Shown here: one piece after another, positions 8,820 to 17,240 of the stretch
How the letters are laid out: each line of letters begins with the position of its first letter
How positions within the stretch are numbered: the stretch's first letter is position 1
Origin: Bacteroidota bacterium
GTDB taxonomy: Bacteria > Bacteroidota > Bacteroidia > Cytophagales > Cyclobacteriaceae
Direction: 5' to 3'
DNA: 64,000 nt
Assembly: GCA_018267135.1 (NCBI GenBank)
Contig: JAFDZA010000025.1
Coordinates: 1-64,000, forward strand
Notes under the pieces: generated by a model
What the model saw: the letters and a program-made list of their open reading frames with translations, nothing else
Database searches by the model: none
Told to the model about the DNA's origin: nothing
Made by a program: the position numbers and the translations under genes

Positions 8820-9572
8820 ATGGGAAACAAGTGTTTGATTGTAATGCCGTCTGGCGGATTAAGCGCCTATCCTTCCGGGCATTTTAAACGAGTGTATGAT
8901 TACATTGTAGTGCCGGCTTGTACGCTGGCCGGTTACTGGCCTACCCGATTAGATGATCCGGGAGAGAAACCAACCGATATTTTAAAAATTGTAATTGAGT
9001 GCGAAGTGGCCATTTGCGATTTGAGTGCCACTAACTCCGAAGCGCTTTATATTATGGCCGTTCGCCATGCTCTGAACCTACCTGTTGTTTTAATTAAAGA
9101 TTTAAAATCGGCTTTACCCTTCCATGCCGATGAGTGGAGTTTGGTGGAATACGATGAATCGCTGCGGATTGACACCGTTCAGCAGGCCAACGAAGCACTG
9201 AGCGAAGCTGTAAAAAAATCAATTGAAAAAAAAGAAGAAAAGAATGAACGGCTCACTCGTTTTGGAATTGGTCTGCCTCCACCAGAGCCGGTAACATTTG
9301 CCTCGACTCCCGCTATTGAACCCGTAAAAGAGGAAGTCGTTCACCACTTGCCGGTTATCTCCCCGCTGCCTCCCTACGTGGGCGATCCTTTTAGCGAAGA
9401 GCAACTTAGTAAGATTAAAGCAGGCGATGAACTGTTTCACCTGCACCACGGAAAGGGTAAAGTGAACACAGTAAAAAAAATGGGCAAAGACCATGTGGCC
9501 AATGTGCAGTTTGATTCGGGCACCAAACTAATTGTATTAGAAGCCACTGATTTTTTAAGAAAAATAAAATAA
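8820..9572 (+). CDS. Nucleoside 2-deoxyribosyltransferase-like/TIR-like fold protein with C-terminal Tudor/CarD-like barrel
   Basis: In the 250-residue product, residues about 1-135 follow the pattern of nucleoside-deoxyribosyltransferase-like predicted nucleotide-binding proteins: CLIVMPSGG, FKRVYDYIVVPACTLAGY, ICDLSATNSEALYIMAVRHAL and PVVLIKD. This Rossmann-like fold is shared with TIR/SIR2-type nucleotide-cleaving effectors. A charged Pro-rich linker follows (about 140-195). The end, DELFHLHHGKGKVNTV to LEATDFLRKIK, resembles the small beta-barrel at the C-terminus of UvrD/PcrA or CarD, which binds RNA polymerase or DNA. The combination is unusual. Function is unknown; the fold assignment is by pattern, not by search. 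It is convergent with the caspase-WD40 gene 13 bp away. Confidence 0.65.
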   Translation: MGNKCLIVMPSGGLSAYPSGHFKRVYDYIVVPACTLAGYWPTRLDDPGEKPTDILKIVIECEVAICDLSATNSEALYIMAVRHALNLPVVLIKDLKSALPFHADEWSLVEYDESLRIDTVQQANEALSEAVKKSIEKKEEKNERLTRFGIGLPPPEPVTFASTPAIEPVKEEVVHHLPVISPLPPYVGDPFSEEQLSKIKAGDELFHLHHGKGKVNTVKKMGKDHVANVQFDSGTKLIVLEATDFLRKIK

Positions 9573-9585
9573 TCAGTCGTTTTTC

Positions 9586-12500
9586 TTACTGATTGGGGTC
9601 GATCACCAACGGAAAATCCTGGCCGCGAGAGAATGTGTAAGGATACTGTGGTTTGCCTTTCAGTTTGCGGGTGAGTTCGGGTACCTGATCGTCTAAGTAC
9701 GACTTTAATTCATAAATAGTAACCTTGCCGTCTTTAGGTGCTCCATCTGCCTCGCCTTGTAGTGCTTTGATTAATAAATAAGTAAAAATGCCATGCCCTA
9801 ACTCGGCAACTTCAGTGGCAAATTGTTCGCTTCCGGCCGAGGCCATTACATGTATGCCGGCACTACGTGAAAGCTGAGCAATGGCTTTTTCTTCTGCCGC
9901 CCCGCGCGAAGCCAATAGCTCTACCGAGCCTCCGCTTTGGCAGGCATCCATTACAATCAACTGCTTTAGTGCTTTTATGTTTTTGAATTTGTCTTGCAAC
10001 ACCGAGGCCTCAATTGCTTCTTTTTTTAACGAGATCAGATCATACAATCTGGAGCTTTCGCTCGGAATGAAAAAAAAGCGATCGTCCACCATACTGCCAT
10101 GCCCGGCATAGTAAAACAAGAAAACATCTTCCGGTTTTATTTTGGCCGAAAGCTCATCTAGTTTTTTTAGAATGTTTGCCTGGGTGGCGTTTTCATCGTA
10201 GAGGGCATCTACCTCGATGTGCTTAAATAGTTTGCTTTTTTCTTCTACCGTTTTTCCAAACGACTCGGCATCCGGCTTAGCATAATTCAGTGTCAGACGT
10301 GGGTTTTTGTATTGATTAATGCCAACTGCCAATAAATAACACGTGGCGTTTTTGTTGGGGCTGTCAAAAAAAATTTCGGTAGTAACCGGATCCGATTCAA
10401 CCATTTCATTATTCCCGGCCGAAGCCGAAAAACGGTTGGTGCCCCCAATTAAATTTACCGTAACATGATAGGTGGCCGACTGGTTTTTTCCGGAAGGCAG
10501 CACGAAGCCGGTAGCTGTAATACGCTTGCCGTTATGAAAGAGTTTGAATTTTTCTGCCCCGGTTCCTACATCAGTTACGCGCACATAAATTTCGGCCTTG
10601 GAGGGGTCAGCCGTTGGTATGCAGGCAATTTTTACCAGTGGAGGCGGAGAATTTTTCATTCTCTGATCCATGCCCATCGCCCGGTCGCTGCTTTTATTTT
10701 GGAAAATTTTAGGCATCAGATCGGGGCGAAAGTATTCTTCAAAAAACTGATCTACACTGTATGTTTTCAAGCCATGTACGAAATGAATGTATTGGCGTGC
10801 CTTATCAGTAGCATTAAAAAAACCTTCGGGGTTTTTTACCATCCAATCTTTTCCTCCGAAATGAATGTGTTCAAAAAATTCTTTTCCGGTGGCTAAATCC
10901 CAAAACTTAATGGAGCCATCTACACTGTGGCTGATCAGCATTTGGTTATCGGGACTGAATAAGAGGGTTGTCACTTCAGCACGATGCCCGTCAAACGTGC
11001 GAATAACTTTGGCCGAGGCTATATCCCACACGCGGATTTGCCGGTCGGCTCCGGCTGAATAAATTGTTTTTCCGTCTGGTCCGAAAATAGCGATGTGGGC
11101 TGCGCCCCGGTGGCCCATAAATTTTTTTATCATTAACCCTGTGCTGATGCTCCACAGGCGTACGGATCCGTCCCAGCTGGCCGAAAGAAGTTGGTCGTTG
11201 GCAATTCGTATGGAAGAAATTACATCTGTATGGCCTATAAAATCGCGCACAATTTCTTTGGTATCGGCTTCATACATTTTAAGGTCTTTGCCGAGACTGG
11301 CAAAAAAATATAAATCGTTAGTGCTCCATAAAAAATTCTGTGCCGAGTTGTTTTTAAAATCAAAATAATTTACCGCCTTGCCGGTAGTTAAATTCCAAGA
11401 TATAAGAGTAGCATCCCAACTGGAAGAAGCCACTTGTGTTTCGTCTGCATTAAAATGAATATCAAAAATGGGCGCACGATGAGCTTGAATTGTTTTCAGA
11501 GTATCGCCTTTGGTTATATCCCATAAAATAATTTTTCCATCTCCTCCTCCGGTTACTAATTTTTTTCCATCGTGCGAAAGATCATAACAGAGCACTGCCT
11601 TATCATGGCCAGCATAATCCATCACGTTTTTTCCGGTGGCCATATCCCACTGCTTCACCCGGGTACCAAACTTTCCTTTAATTAGCGATTTACCATCGGG
11701 GGTAATGAGTAAATTATTTTTAAAGCGAACGTATTTTGCAATTGACTGATCCCAGTAGGAGTTAGGATCATAATTGATCCCGCCCTTATCGCGTTCATTA
11801 AGAAAGCCGGTTAATTCACCGGTTTTTTTTCCGGTGGCCACCTCATATATCAATACCACATTGTTGTCGCAGGCAATCAGCAGTCGTTTTCCATTGCGCG
11901 AAAATTTAGCCTTGTTAAGGTTCGCTTCTACTTTCGGGTCAATAGTTTGCAGGGAGTCGCCTTTCGCTGCATGGTAGATCACAATTTTTTTATCAGAGCA
12001 AGCGGCTACCCATTTTCCATCGGGGCTAAACTCGGCCGATTTCAGATCATGAATTTTTTTGGTGTATCGCACCGCTAATTTTCCTGTACTCAAATCATAC
12101 TTTGCCACTTCTCCGTTTTGCGATGCTTTTAATAAAAAACAATTGTCGGGCGAAAAATCTACATAGCTGTAACAGCCTCCGCACGAAGAATAGTCGGAAA
12201 AATTAAACGTATATTTTTTTTCCCACGAGCCTACCCGGTACACATTTACCGTACTGTTGTCTTCGCCCACGGCAAGCCACTCGCTGTTAGAACTGATAGC
12301 CAACGTGATCCGACCCCCCGAGCCGGCATAACCATCGGCTTCCCACTCGGCTATTTTCTTTTTACCGGGAAATTCCCACACCCGCACCTTCCGGCCAAAA
12401 CCAACCGTGGCAAAAAATTTCCCTTTCGGATCAAACACCACATCTGTTATTCGTTCTGGGTCGGGCGTAACCGAAAGGATTTCGTTGCCGGTGGCGATGT

Positions 12501-12798
12501 CCCAGATTTTAGCACTGGCATCGCCATTGCCGGTAATCAGATACTTACCATCCGGGCTAAAGCACAAACTGTTTACCGAAAACTGATGGCCCAAAAAACT
12601 GCGTACCTCACGGCCCGTGCTCAGCTCCCATAGTTTGGCCGACTTATCGCGACTGCCGGTGGCTACATAATTACTGTCGGGGCTGATGGCCAGCGCTATT
12701 ACCGCCAACTCATGCCCTTGTTGAATAACCGTTTCCACTTGTTGACACCATCCGCAGATGTAACTGATTAGAAAAAAAATTAAAAAAGCCGGTTTCAT
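9586..12798 (-). CDS. Secreted WD40-repeat protein with C-terminal caspase (peptidase C14) domain
   Basis: From the ATG at 12798 the product has 1070 residues. An N-terminal hydrophobic segment (about 1-17, ending near CGWCQQ) suggests export. Many WD40 units follow over about 25-640, with recurrent GH..V....FSPDGK and WDIATGK patterns, probably two beta-propellers. The C-terminal caspase-like domain (about 800-1065) carries the catalytic His in FYYAGHGSM (near 890) and Cys in IVMDACQSGGS (near 955). This is the bacterial metacaspase-like/propeller architecture; the substrate and trigger are unknown. A GTG at 12819 would add 7 residues (MISLIKN), but the ATG gives a more typical signal peptide. 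Confidence 0.9.
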   Translation of the reverse strand: MKPAFLIFFLISYICGWCQQVETVIQQGHELAVIALAISPDSNYVATGSRDKSAKLWELSTGREVRSFLGHQFSVNSLCFSPDGKYLITGNGDASAKIWDIATGNEILSVTPDPERITDVVFDPKGKFFATVGFGRKVRVWEFPGKKKIAEWEADGYAGSGGRITLAISSNSEWLAVGEDNSTVNVYRVGSWEKKYTFNFSDYSSCGGCYSYVDFSPDNCFLLKASQNGEVAKYDLSTGKLAVRYTKKIHDLKSAEFSPDGKWVAACSDKKIVIYHAAKGDSLQTIDPKVEANLNKAKFSRNGKRLLIACDNNVVLIYEVATGKKTGELTGFLNERDKGGINYDPNSYWDQSIAKYVRFKNNLLITPDGKSLIKGKFGTRVKQWDMATGKNVMDYAGHDKAVLCYDLSHDGKKLVTGGGDGKIILWDITKGDTLKTIQAHRAPIFDIHFNADETQVASSSWDATLISWNLTTGKAVNYFDFKNNSAQNFLWSTNDLYFFASLGKDLKMYEADTKEIVRDFIGHTDVISSIRIANDQLLSASWDGSVRLWSISTGLMIKKFMGHRGAAHIAIFGPDGKTIYSAGADRQIRVWDIASAKVIRTFDGHRAEVTTLLFSPDNQMLISHSVDGSIKFWDLATGKEFFEHIHFGGKDWMVKNPEGFFNATDKARQYIHFVHGLKTYSVDQFFEEYFRPDLMPKIFQNKSSDRAMGMDQRMKNSPPPLVKIACIPTADPSKAEIYVRVTDVGTGAEKFKLFHNGKRITATGFVLPSGKNQSATYHVTVNLIGGTNRFSASAGNNEMVESDPVTTEIFFDSPNKNATCYLLAVGINQYKNPRLTLNYAKPDAESFGKTVEEKSKLFKHIEVDALYDENATQANILKKLDELSAKIKPEDVFLFYYAGHGSMVDDRFFFIPSESSRLYDLISLKKEAIEASVLQDKFKNIKALKQLIVMDACQSGGSVELLASRGAAEEKAIAQLSRSAGIHVMASAGSEQFATEVAELGHGIFTYLLIKALQGEADGAPKDGKVTIYELKSYLDDQVPELTRKLKGKPQYPYTFSRGQDFPLVIDPNQ

Positions 12799-12820
12799 AT
12801 TTTTTATAAGGGAAATCACT

Positions 12821-12832
12821 TTATCCGGATAA
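12821..12832. promoter_or_regulatory. 12-bp palindrome upstream of the WD40-caspase gene
   Basis: TTATCCGGATAA is a perfect palindrome in the 54-bp gap between the cdaA stop and the caspase-WD40 start. It could be an operator for the downstream gene. A chance palindrome is possible, and no second copy was noticed nearby. Confidence 0.3.
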
Positions 12833-12852
12833 GACGAGTATGAATACCTTTC

Positions 12853-13719
12853 TCAGGCCTTCACTTCTTCGGGTTCTTGTGGTTCGGGCTCTACGGGTAT
12901 TTCGTCCCACTTCTGTGGCTCGGCATTGTGCAGGTATTCCAATATTTTCTGTTCCACTTGTTTCAGTTTTAATCCACGTAAAAATTTTCCGTTTCGAGCC
13001 AAAATCAACCGGCCGGTTTCTTCAGAGATCGCCATCACCAGGGTGTCCGTAACTTCGCTCATGCCGATAGCCGACCGGTGCCGAAGCCCAAACTGGGGCG
13101 GCAGGTGGTCATTCTCGCTTACGGGAAGTACACAGCGGGCAGCCCGAATCTTCCCTTTATATATAATAAGAGCCCCATCGTGCAGCGGGCTTGTTTTTTG
13201 AAAGATGGAAACGATCAGGCGTTTGTTTACTTCGGCATTTAGCAGATCGCCTGTTTCGCAATGAAATTTTAATTCTGAATCGCGCGAAAATACAATGAGC
13301 GCACCCGTGCGAGTAGCCTTCATTGATTTGGCGGCTTCCATCAACTGATGCACATCAAACTCATTTTGAAAAAAACCACTGCGCCAATGGTTAATGGACT
13401 TGATAATATTGCCACGATTAATTTCAGTACTCCGGCCAATGAGCAACAAAAATTTACGGATTTCAGGTTGAAATAAAATAATCATAGCCAACACTCCTAC
13501 GCCCATAAACTGGCCGAGTATCTTGGCGAGTAACTCCATTTGAGCCGCCCTTACAATCAGGTAAATCAGATACAACGAAAGAATGCCCAGAAAAATATTT
13601 ACCGCAATACTCCCTTTAATGATTTTGTAGATCTGATATAATAAAACAGACACCAGGCCAATGTCTATTAAATCTACCCAGGCTACTTCCAAAAATCCGA
13701 TCCGGAAAAGGAAAATCAT
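12853..13719 (-). CDS. cdaA: Diadenylate cyclase CdaA (c-di-AMP synthase)
   Basis: This enzyme makes cyclic di-AMP from two ATP at the membrane. From the ATG at 13719 the product has 288 residues: three N-terminal membrane segments (about 8-28, 32-50 and 58-78), then the DAC/DisA_N domain with GALIVFSRDS, the DGALIIYKGKIRAARC motif (DGA near 180) and RHRSAIGMSE (RHR near 213). A longer reading from 13770 adds 17 polar residues (MVFDWEGSKKF...) before the first helix, and family members normally begin at MIFLFRIG, so I prefer the shorter start. The tail is acidic and Pro-rich. It is divergent from mutS. Confidence 0.93.
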   Translation of the reverse strand: MIFLFRIGFLEVAWVDLIDIGLVSVLLYQIYKIIKGSIAVNIFLGILSLYLIYLIVRAAQMELLAKILGQFMGVGVLAMIILFQPEIRKFLLLIGRSTEINRGNIIKSINHWRSGFFQNEFDVHQLMEAAKSMKATRTGALIVFSRDSELKFHCETGDLLNAEVNKRLIVSIFQKTSPLHDGALIIYKGKIRAARCVLPVSENDHLPPQFGLRHRSAIGMSEVTDTLVMAISEETGRLILARNGKFLRGLKLKQVEQKILEYLHNAEPQKWDEIPVEPEPQEPEEVKA

Positions 13720-13792
13720 TCTCAAAGATAACGGATTAAATTTTTTGCTCCCCTCCCAGTCAAAGACCATCTTTACAATTTAGGTATTCGCC

Positions 13793-13800
13793 TATCTTTG
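13793..13800 (+). promoter_or_regulatory. -7 element (TATCTTTG) directly upstream of mutS
   Basis: TATCTTTG fits TAnnTTTG and ends 5 bp before the mutS ATG at 13806. If it is used, the mutS mRNA would have almost no leader. A weak TTT at 13772 is near where a -33 box would be expected. Confidence 0.5.
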
Positions 13801-13805
13801 CCGGC

Positions 13806-16394
13806 ATGATCGGTGAAACCCCGTTACAAAAACAATACAATGCCATCAAAGCAAAATACCCGGGGGCATTATTGCTTTTTCGTGTAGGCGATTTTTATGA
13901 AACCTTCGGAGAAGATGCTGCGAAAGCCAGCAAAGTATTAGATATTGTCCTTACCAAACGGGGAAACGGCTCGGCTGCCGAAACCGCCTTGGCCGGCTTT
14001 CCCCACCATGCCCTCGACACGTACTTGCCCAAGTTGGTACGGGCCGGCTACCGGGTAGCCATCTGCGACCAACTGGAAGATCCACGGTTTGTAAAAGGCA
14101 TTGTGAAGCGCGGAGTAACCGAATTGGTTACGCCCGGTGTTTCCTTTAACGATCATGTGCTGGAGAAAAAGCAAAATAATTTTCTGGCTTCGGTACACTT
14201 TACCAAAAATACCTGGGGTATTTCGTTTTTAGATGTGAGCACGGGTGAGTTTTTTGCCGCTCAGGGTACGGAGGCTTATGTACTGAAACTGATCCAGAAC
14301 TTTTCCCCTTCCGAAATCATTTTCAGTAAAACCCATCGCCCCCAGGCAGACGAGCTTTTTGACGAGGAGTATGCCACTTTCGCATTAGATGATTGGGTCT
14401 ATACCTACGACTTTGCCAAAGAAAAATTAATTAATCAGTTTAACACCTCTACCCTTAAAGGATTTGGTCTAGACGGCATGAATGAAGCCGTCATTGCAGC
14501 CGGTGCCGTGCTCCATTATCTGGAAATAACCGAACACAAAAACATCCTTCATATTTCGGCCATCGCCCGGCTGGATGAAGATCAGTACGTTTGGCTTGAT
14601 AAATTTACGATCCGCAATCTGGAGATTGTGCACTCCCCCAGCGAAGGAGGAGTGCCGCTTATTGAGGTACTGGATCAAACCATTACCCCTATGGGCTCGC
14701 GCAACTTGCGCAAGTGGATGGTGCTTCCGCTAAAAGAGAAAAAATTGATTGAAGAACGGCTTAAAATGGTTTCTCATTTTTTTAATCATCCAGACCAAGC
14801 CGAAAAAATGGCCGATCAATTCCGTCTGATCACCGATTTGGAGCGCCTGATTTCTAAAGTGGCCGTGGGGCGCATCAACCCACGCGAGTTGCTTCAATTA
14901 AAGCGAGCCTTAATGGCCTTAGTGCCCGTAAAAGAAGAATTGCTAAACACAGGGGTGCCGGAATTGATTAAAGCCGGAAACCAAATTGATCTGTGTTTGT
15001 TTTTAGTAGAAAAAATAGAACGCGAACTGGCCGAAGACGCACCCTTACTATTGCACTTGGGGGGAATCATTAAAGATCAGGTGCATGCCGAGTTAGATGA
15101 ATTGCGGGCTATTTCGTTTTCAGGGAAAGACTATTTGCTGCAGGTGCAGAAACGCGAAATAGAAAGGACCGGAATCAATTCGCTCAAAGTATCATACAAT
15201 AAAATTTTTGGCTATTACCTGGAGGTGAGCCACACCAACAAAGACAAAGTGCCTGCCGATTGGATTCGCAAACAGACTTTAACCAATGCCGAGCGCTTCA
15301 TTACGGAAGAACTAAAAGTGTACGAAGAAAAGATTTTACATGCCGAAGAAAAGATTTCGGTTATTGAACAACAACTTTTTTCAGAACTGGTACGGTTTAC
15401 AGCGGGGTTTATGTTGCCCATTCAGCAAAACGCCCGCCTCATTGCCGAGTTAGATTGTCTTCTTTCGTTTGCCGCAGTAGCCCGAGCCAATCGCTATTCA
15501 TGCCCGGAAATAAGCGACTCCACCCGGCTGGCTATTAAGGGCGGACGTCATCCCGTAATTGAAAAACAATTGCCCGTGGGAGAAAGCTATGTGCCCAACG
15601 ATATTTACCTGGATAGTGAAACCCAACAAATACTGATCATTACCGGCCCGAATATGGCCGGCAAGTCGGCCTTGCTGCGGCAAACCGCGTTGATCGTACT
15701 GCTGGCTCAAATGGGTAGTTATGTTCCGGCCGAGCATGCCCTGGTGGGCTTGGTTGATAAAATTTTTACCCGGGTCGGTGCCAGCGATAATTTGTCGCGG
15801 GGCGAATCTACCTTCATGGTAGAGATGACCGAAACGGCCAGTATCTTAAACAACCTGAGCCCGCGCAGTTTGGTGTTGATGGATGAAATCGGCCGCGGTA
15901 CCTCTACCTACGATGGCGTATCTATTGCGTGGAGTATTGTAGAGTATCTGCACCAGCAGCCCTTCCGTGTCAAAACTTTATTTGCCACGCACTACCATGA
16001 GCTAAACCAATTAGCCGAAGATTTGCCACGCGTAAAGAATTTTAACGTGAGCGTAAAAGAAATTGGCGACAAAATTATTTTCATGCGCCAACTGAAAGAA
16101 GGGGGCAGCGAACACAGCTTCGGCATACACGTGGCACAACTGGCCGGCATGCCCAACAAGATTGTGCTGCGGGCCAATGAAATTTTACACTTTCTGGAAA
16201 AAGAAAAACATAAAAACAATTCGGAAAAAAAATGGGAGGCCCTCCCGAAAGCCGGCCTGCAAACTTCTCTTTTTGAAACAGACCCCCGGATGAAAGACGT
16301 GCAAACCATGCTCAGCCAAATTGATATCAACACCATCAGTCCGGTAGAAGCCTTGCTGAAACTGAACGAAGTAATTACTATTTTGAAGAAGTAA
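13806..16394 (+). CDS. mutS: DNA mismatch repair protein MutS
   Basis: This is the mismatch-recognition ATPase. At 862 residues it is a full-length MutS1. The N-terminal mismatch-binding domain holds FRVGDFYETFGEDA (the Phe-x-Glu wedge, F-Y-E near residues 30-32), followed by connector and lever domains. The ATPase domain contains GPNMAGKSALLRQ (Walker A, about 613-625), VLMDEIGRGTSTYDG (Walker B and signature, about 698-712) and ATHYHEL. A C-terminal LFETDPRM segment and helices suit the dimer or tetramer region. It is divergent from cdaA, with a promoter-like element abutting its start. Confidence 0.97.
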   Translation: MIGETPLQKQYNAIKAKYPGALLLFRVGDFYETFGEDAAKASKVLDIVLTKRGNGSAAETALAGFPHHALDTYLPKLVRAGYRVAICDQLEDPRFVKGIVKRGVTELVTPGVSFNDHVLEKKQNNFLASVHFTKNTWGISFLDVSTGEFFAAQGTEAYVLKLIQNFSPSEIIFSKTHRPQADELFDEEYATFALDDWVYTYDFAKEKLINQFNTSTLKGFGLDGMNEAVIAAGAVLHYLEITEHKNILHISAIARLDEDQYVWLDKFTIRNLEIVHSPSEGGVPLIEVLDQTITPMGSRNLRKWMVLPLKEKKLIEERLKMVSHFFNHPDQAEKMADQFRLITDLERLISKVAVGRINPRELLQLKRALMALVPVKEELLNTGVPELIKAGNQIDLCLFLVEKIERELAEDAPLLLHLGGIIKDQVHAELDELRAISFSGKDYLLQVQKREIERTGINSLKVSYNKIFGYYLEVSHTNKDKVPADWIRKQTLTNAERFITEELKVYEEKILHAEEKISVIEQQLFSELVRFTAGFMLPIQQNARLIAELDCLLSFAAVARANRYSCPEISDSTRLAIKGGRHPVIEKQLPVGESYVPNDIYLDSETQQILIITGPNMAGKSALLRQTALIVLLAQMGSYVPAEHALVGLVDKIFTRVGASDNLSRGESTFMVEMTETASILNNLSPRSLVLMDEIGRGTSTYDGVSIAWSIVEYLHQQPFRVKTLFATHYHELNQLAEDLPRVKNFNVSVKEIGDKIIFMRQLKEGGSEHSFGIHVAQLAGMPNKIVLRANEILHFLEKEKHKNNSEKKWEALPKAGLQTSLFETDPRMKDVQTMLSQIDINTISPVEALLKLNEVITILKK

Positions 16395-16441
16395 TTCCAC
16401 CCTTTGGTTTGGTGTTTCACACGACCGGGTATCTACCGTCT

Positions 16442-16467
16442 TTTGTAATTTTATTTTGTAATTTTAT
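16442..16467. repeat. Two perfect 13-bp tandem copies upstream of a lipoprotein gene
   Basis: TTTGTAATTTTAT occurs twice in tandem (16442-16454 and 16455-16467), ending 12 bp before the ATG at 16480. It is A/T-rich and lies where the promoter of the lipoprotein gene should be. It may be a duplicated promoter box or simple slippage. Confidence 0.6.
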
Positions 16468-16479
16468 TAAAAAAGAAAT

Positions 16480-16866
16480 ATGAAAACTCTATCCAAATTT
16501 TTGTTCAGTGCTTTCATTCTTGTCTTACTTACCCATTGCCAAAAAGAAAATAATACGGTAACCCAGAAACAAACCGATCAACTTAAAACACTTTTGTCTA
16601 TTTTAAATTCTTTACCAACCGCCTCGGTTACTATCAGTTTTAACGATCAGGGCGAATTAAAATCGGCTTTATTTAATCCCAAAGGATCAGGTGCTTCCAA
16701 CCGCAGACCGGTTGCTTGCACTACTACTACGGGCATTACCGATGCCTTTGCACAATGTATATTAAACTATCTTAACGCTAACAGCGGCTCTTGTCTAACC
16801 ATAACCAATGCCGGAGACAATAATCCAAATACCTTTAATGCGGAAGTTTCGCCTTGCCCTGTGTAA
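16480..16866 (+). CDS. Small predicted lipoprotein, unknown function
   Basis: The 128-residue product starts with a lipoprotein signal (MKTLSKFLFSAFILVLLTHC), with a lipobox LLTHC that gives a lipidated Cys20. The mature part is Asn/Thr-rich, with a CTTTTGITDAF segment and three further cysteines (CILNY, SGSCLT, VSPCPV) that may form disulfides outside the cytoplasm. No family is recognised. It is a stand-alone gene between mutS and the integrated element. Confidence 0.75.
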   Translation: MKTLSKFLFSAFILVLLTHCQKENNTVTQKQTDQLKTLLSILNSLPTASVTISFNDQGELKSALFNPKGSGASNRRPVACTTTTGITDAFAQCILNYLNANSGSCLTITNAGDNNPNTFNAEVSPCPV

Positions 16867-16967
16867 ATATCGTATTAAAAAAATTGTGTTCTCCTCCCGC
16901 AGTTAGTTACGCGTTTGCAATGCGTGCTTTTCTTTAGTTGCTACTAATCGCTCTTATAGAAAGCTTT

Positions 16968-16989
16968 AGGTTTGTGCTTGCGCAAACCT
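16968..16989. terminator. Hairpin between the lipoprotein gene and the element's left border
   Basis: AGGTTTG (16968-16974) and CAAACCT (16983-16989) form a 7-bp stem. It lies about 100 bp outside the left att core. Before the element inserted, it would have lain about 100 bp beyond the 3' end of tRNA-Leu, so it may be an old terminator for the tRNA transcript. The T-tract is weak. The rest of 16867-17087 shows no credible gene. Confidence 0.35.
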
Positions 16990-17087
16990 TGGTAAAAGAG
17001 GATAATGGAATAAGAGAAACGCTTTCGGAGTGACCGGTATCGTGAACTGCCAAATTTCTCTTTTGGAAATAGAGCATTGTATTTTAA

Positions 17088-17101
17088 AGTACCCGGGACG
17101 G
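17088..17101. repeat. attL core (displaced tRNA-Leu 3' end)
   Basis: AGTACCCGGGACGG is identical to the copy inside tRNA-Leu at 42643-42656. After one mismatch the next two bases also agree. It lies 139 bp upstream of the integrase start, as expected for an att site next to its recombinase. Confidence 0.85.
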
Positions 17102-17216
17102 AAGACGGGTAATTGATTGATTCACAAATATCTACCAGAATTGCCTTGAAAATTGTGTTACGGTAAAATTTCAAGCGACTTAAATCCGCTGAAATTGGCC
17201 GAAGGTTAGAAACCAG

Positions 17217-17237
17217 GACACAAAACTAGACACAAGG
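17217..17237. promoter_or_regulatory. Left pair of putative integrase arm-type sites
   Basis: GACACAA occurs at 17217-17223 and 17229-17235 (12-bp period), followed by GG. The same layout with GGCACAA occurs at 42579-42599 near the right end. The pair ends 3 bp before the integrase ATG, so recombinase binding here could also repress its own gene. Confidence 0.6.
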
Positions 17238-17240
17238 CGC

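Noticed and set aside
9571..9594. A weak hairpin (AATCAGT/ACTGATT) in the convergent gap as terminator
   Set aside because: The stem is only 7 bp with a 10-base loop and overlaps the stop region, so it is too weak to list as a feature.
16944..17174. A 76-codon minus-strand open frame spanning the left att core
   Set aside because: It crosses the recombination core, has no coding character or family, and would be broken on excision. I treat it as noncoding.
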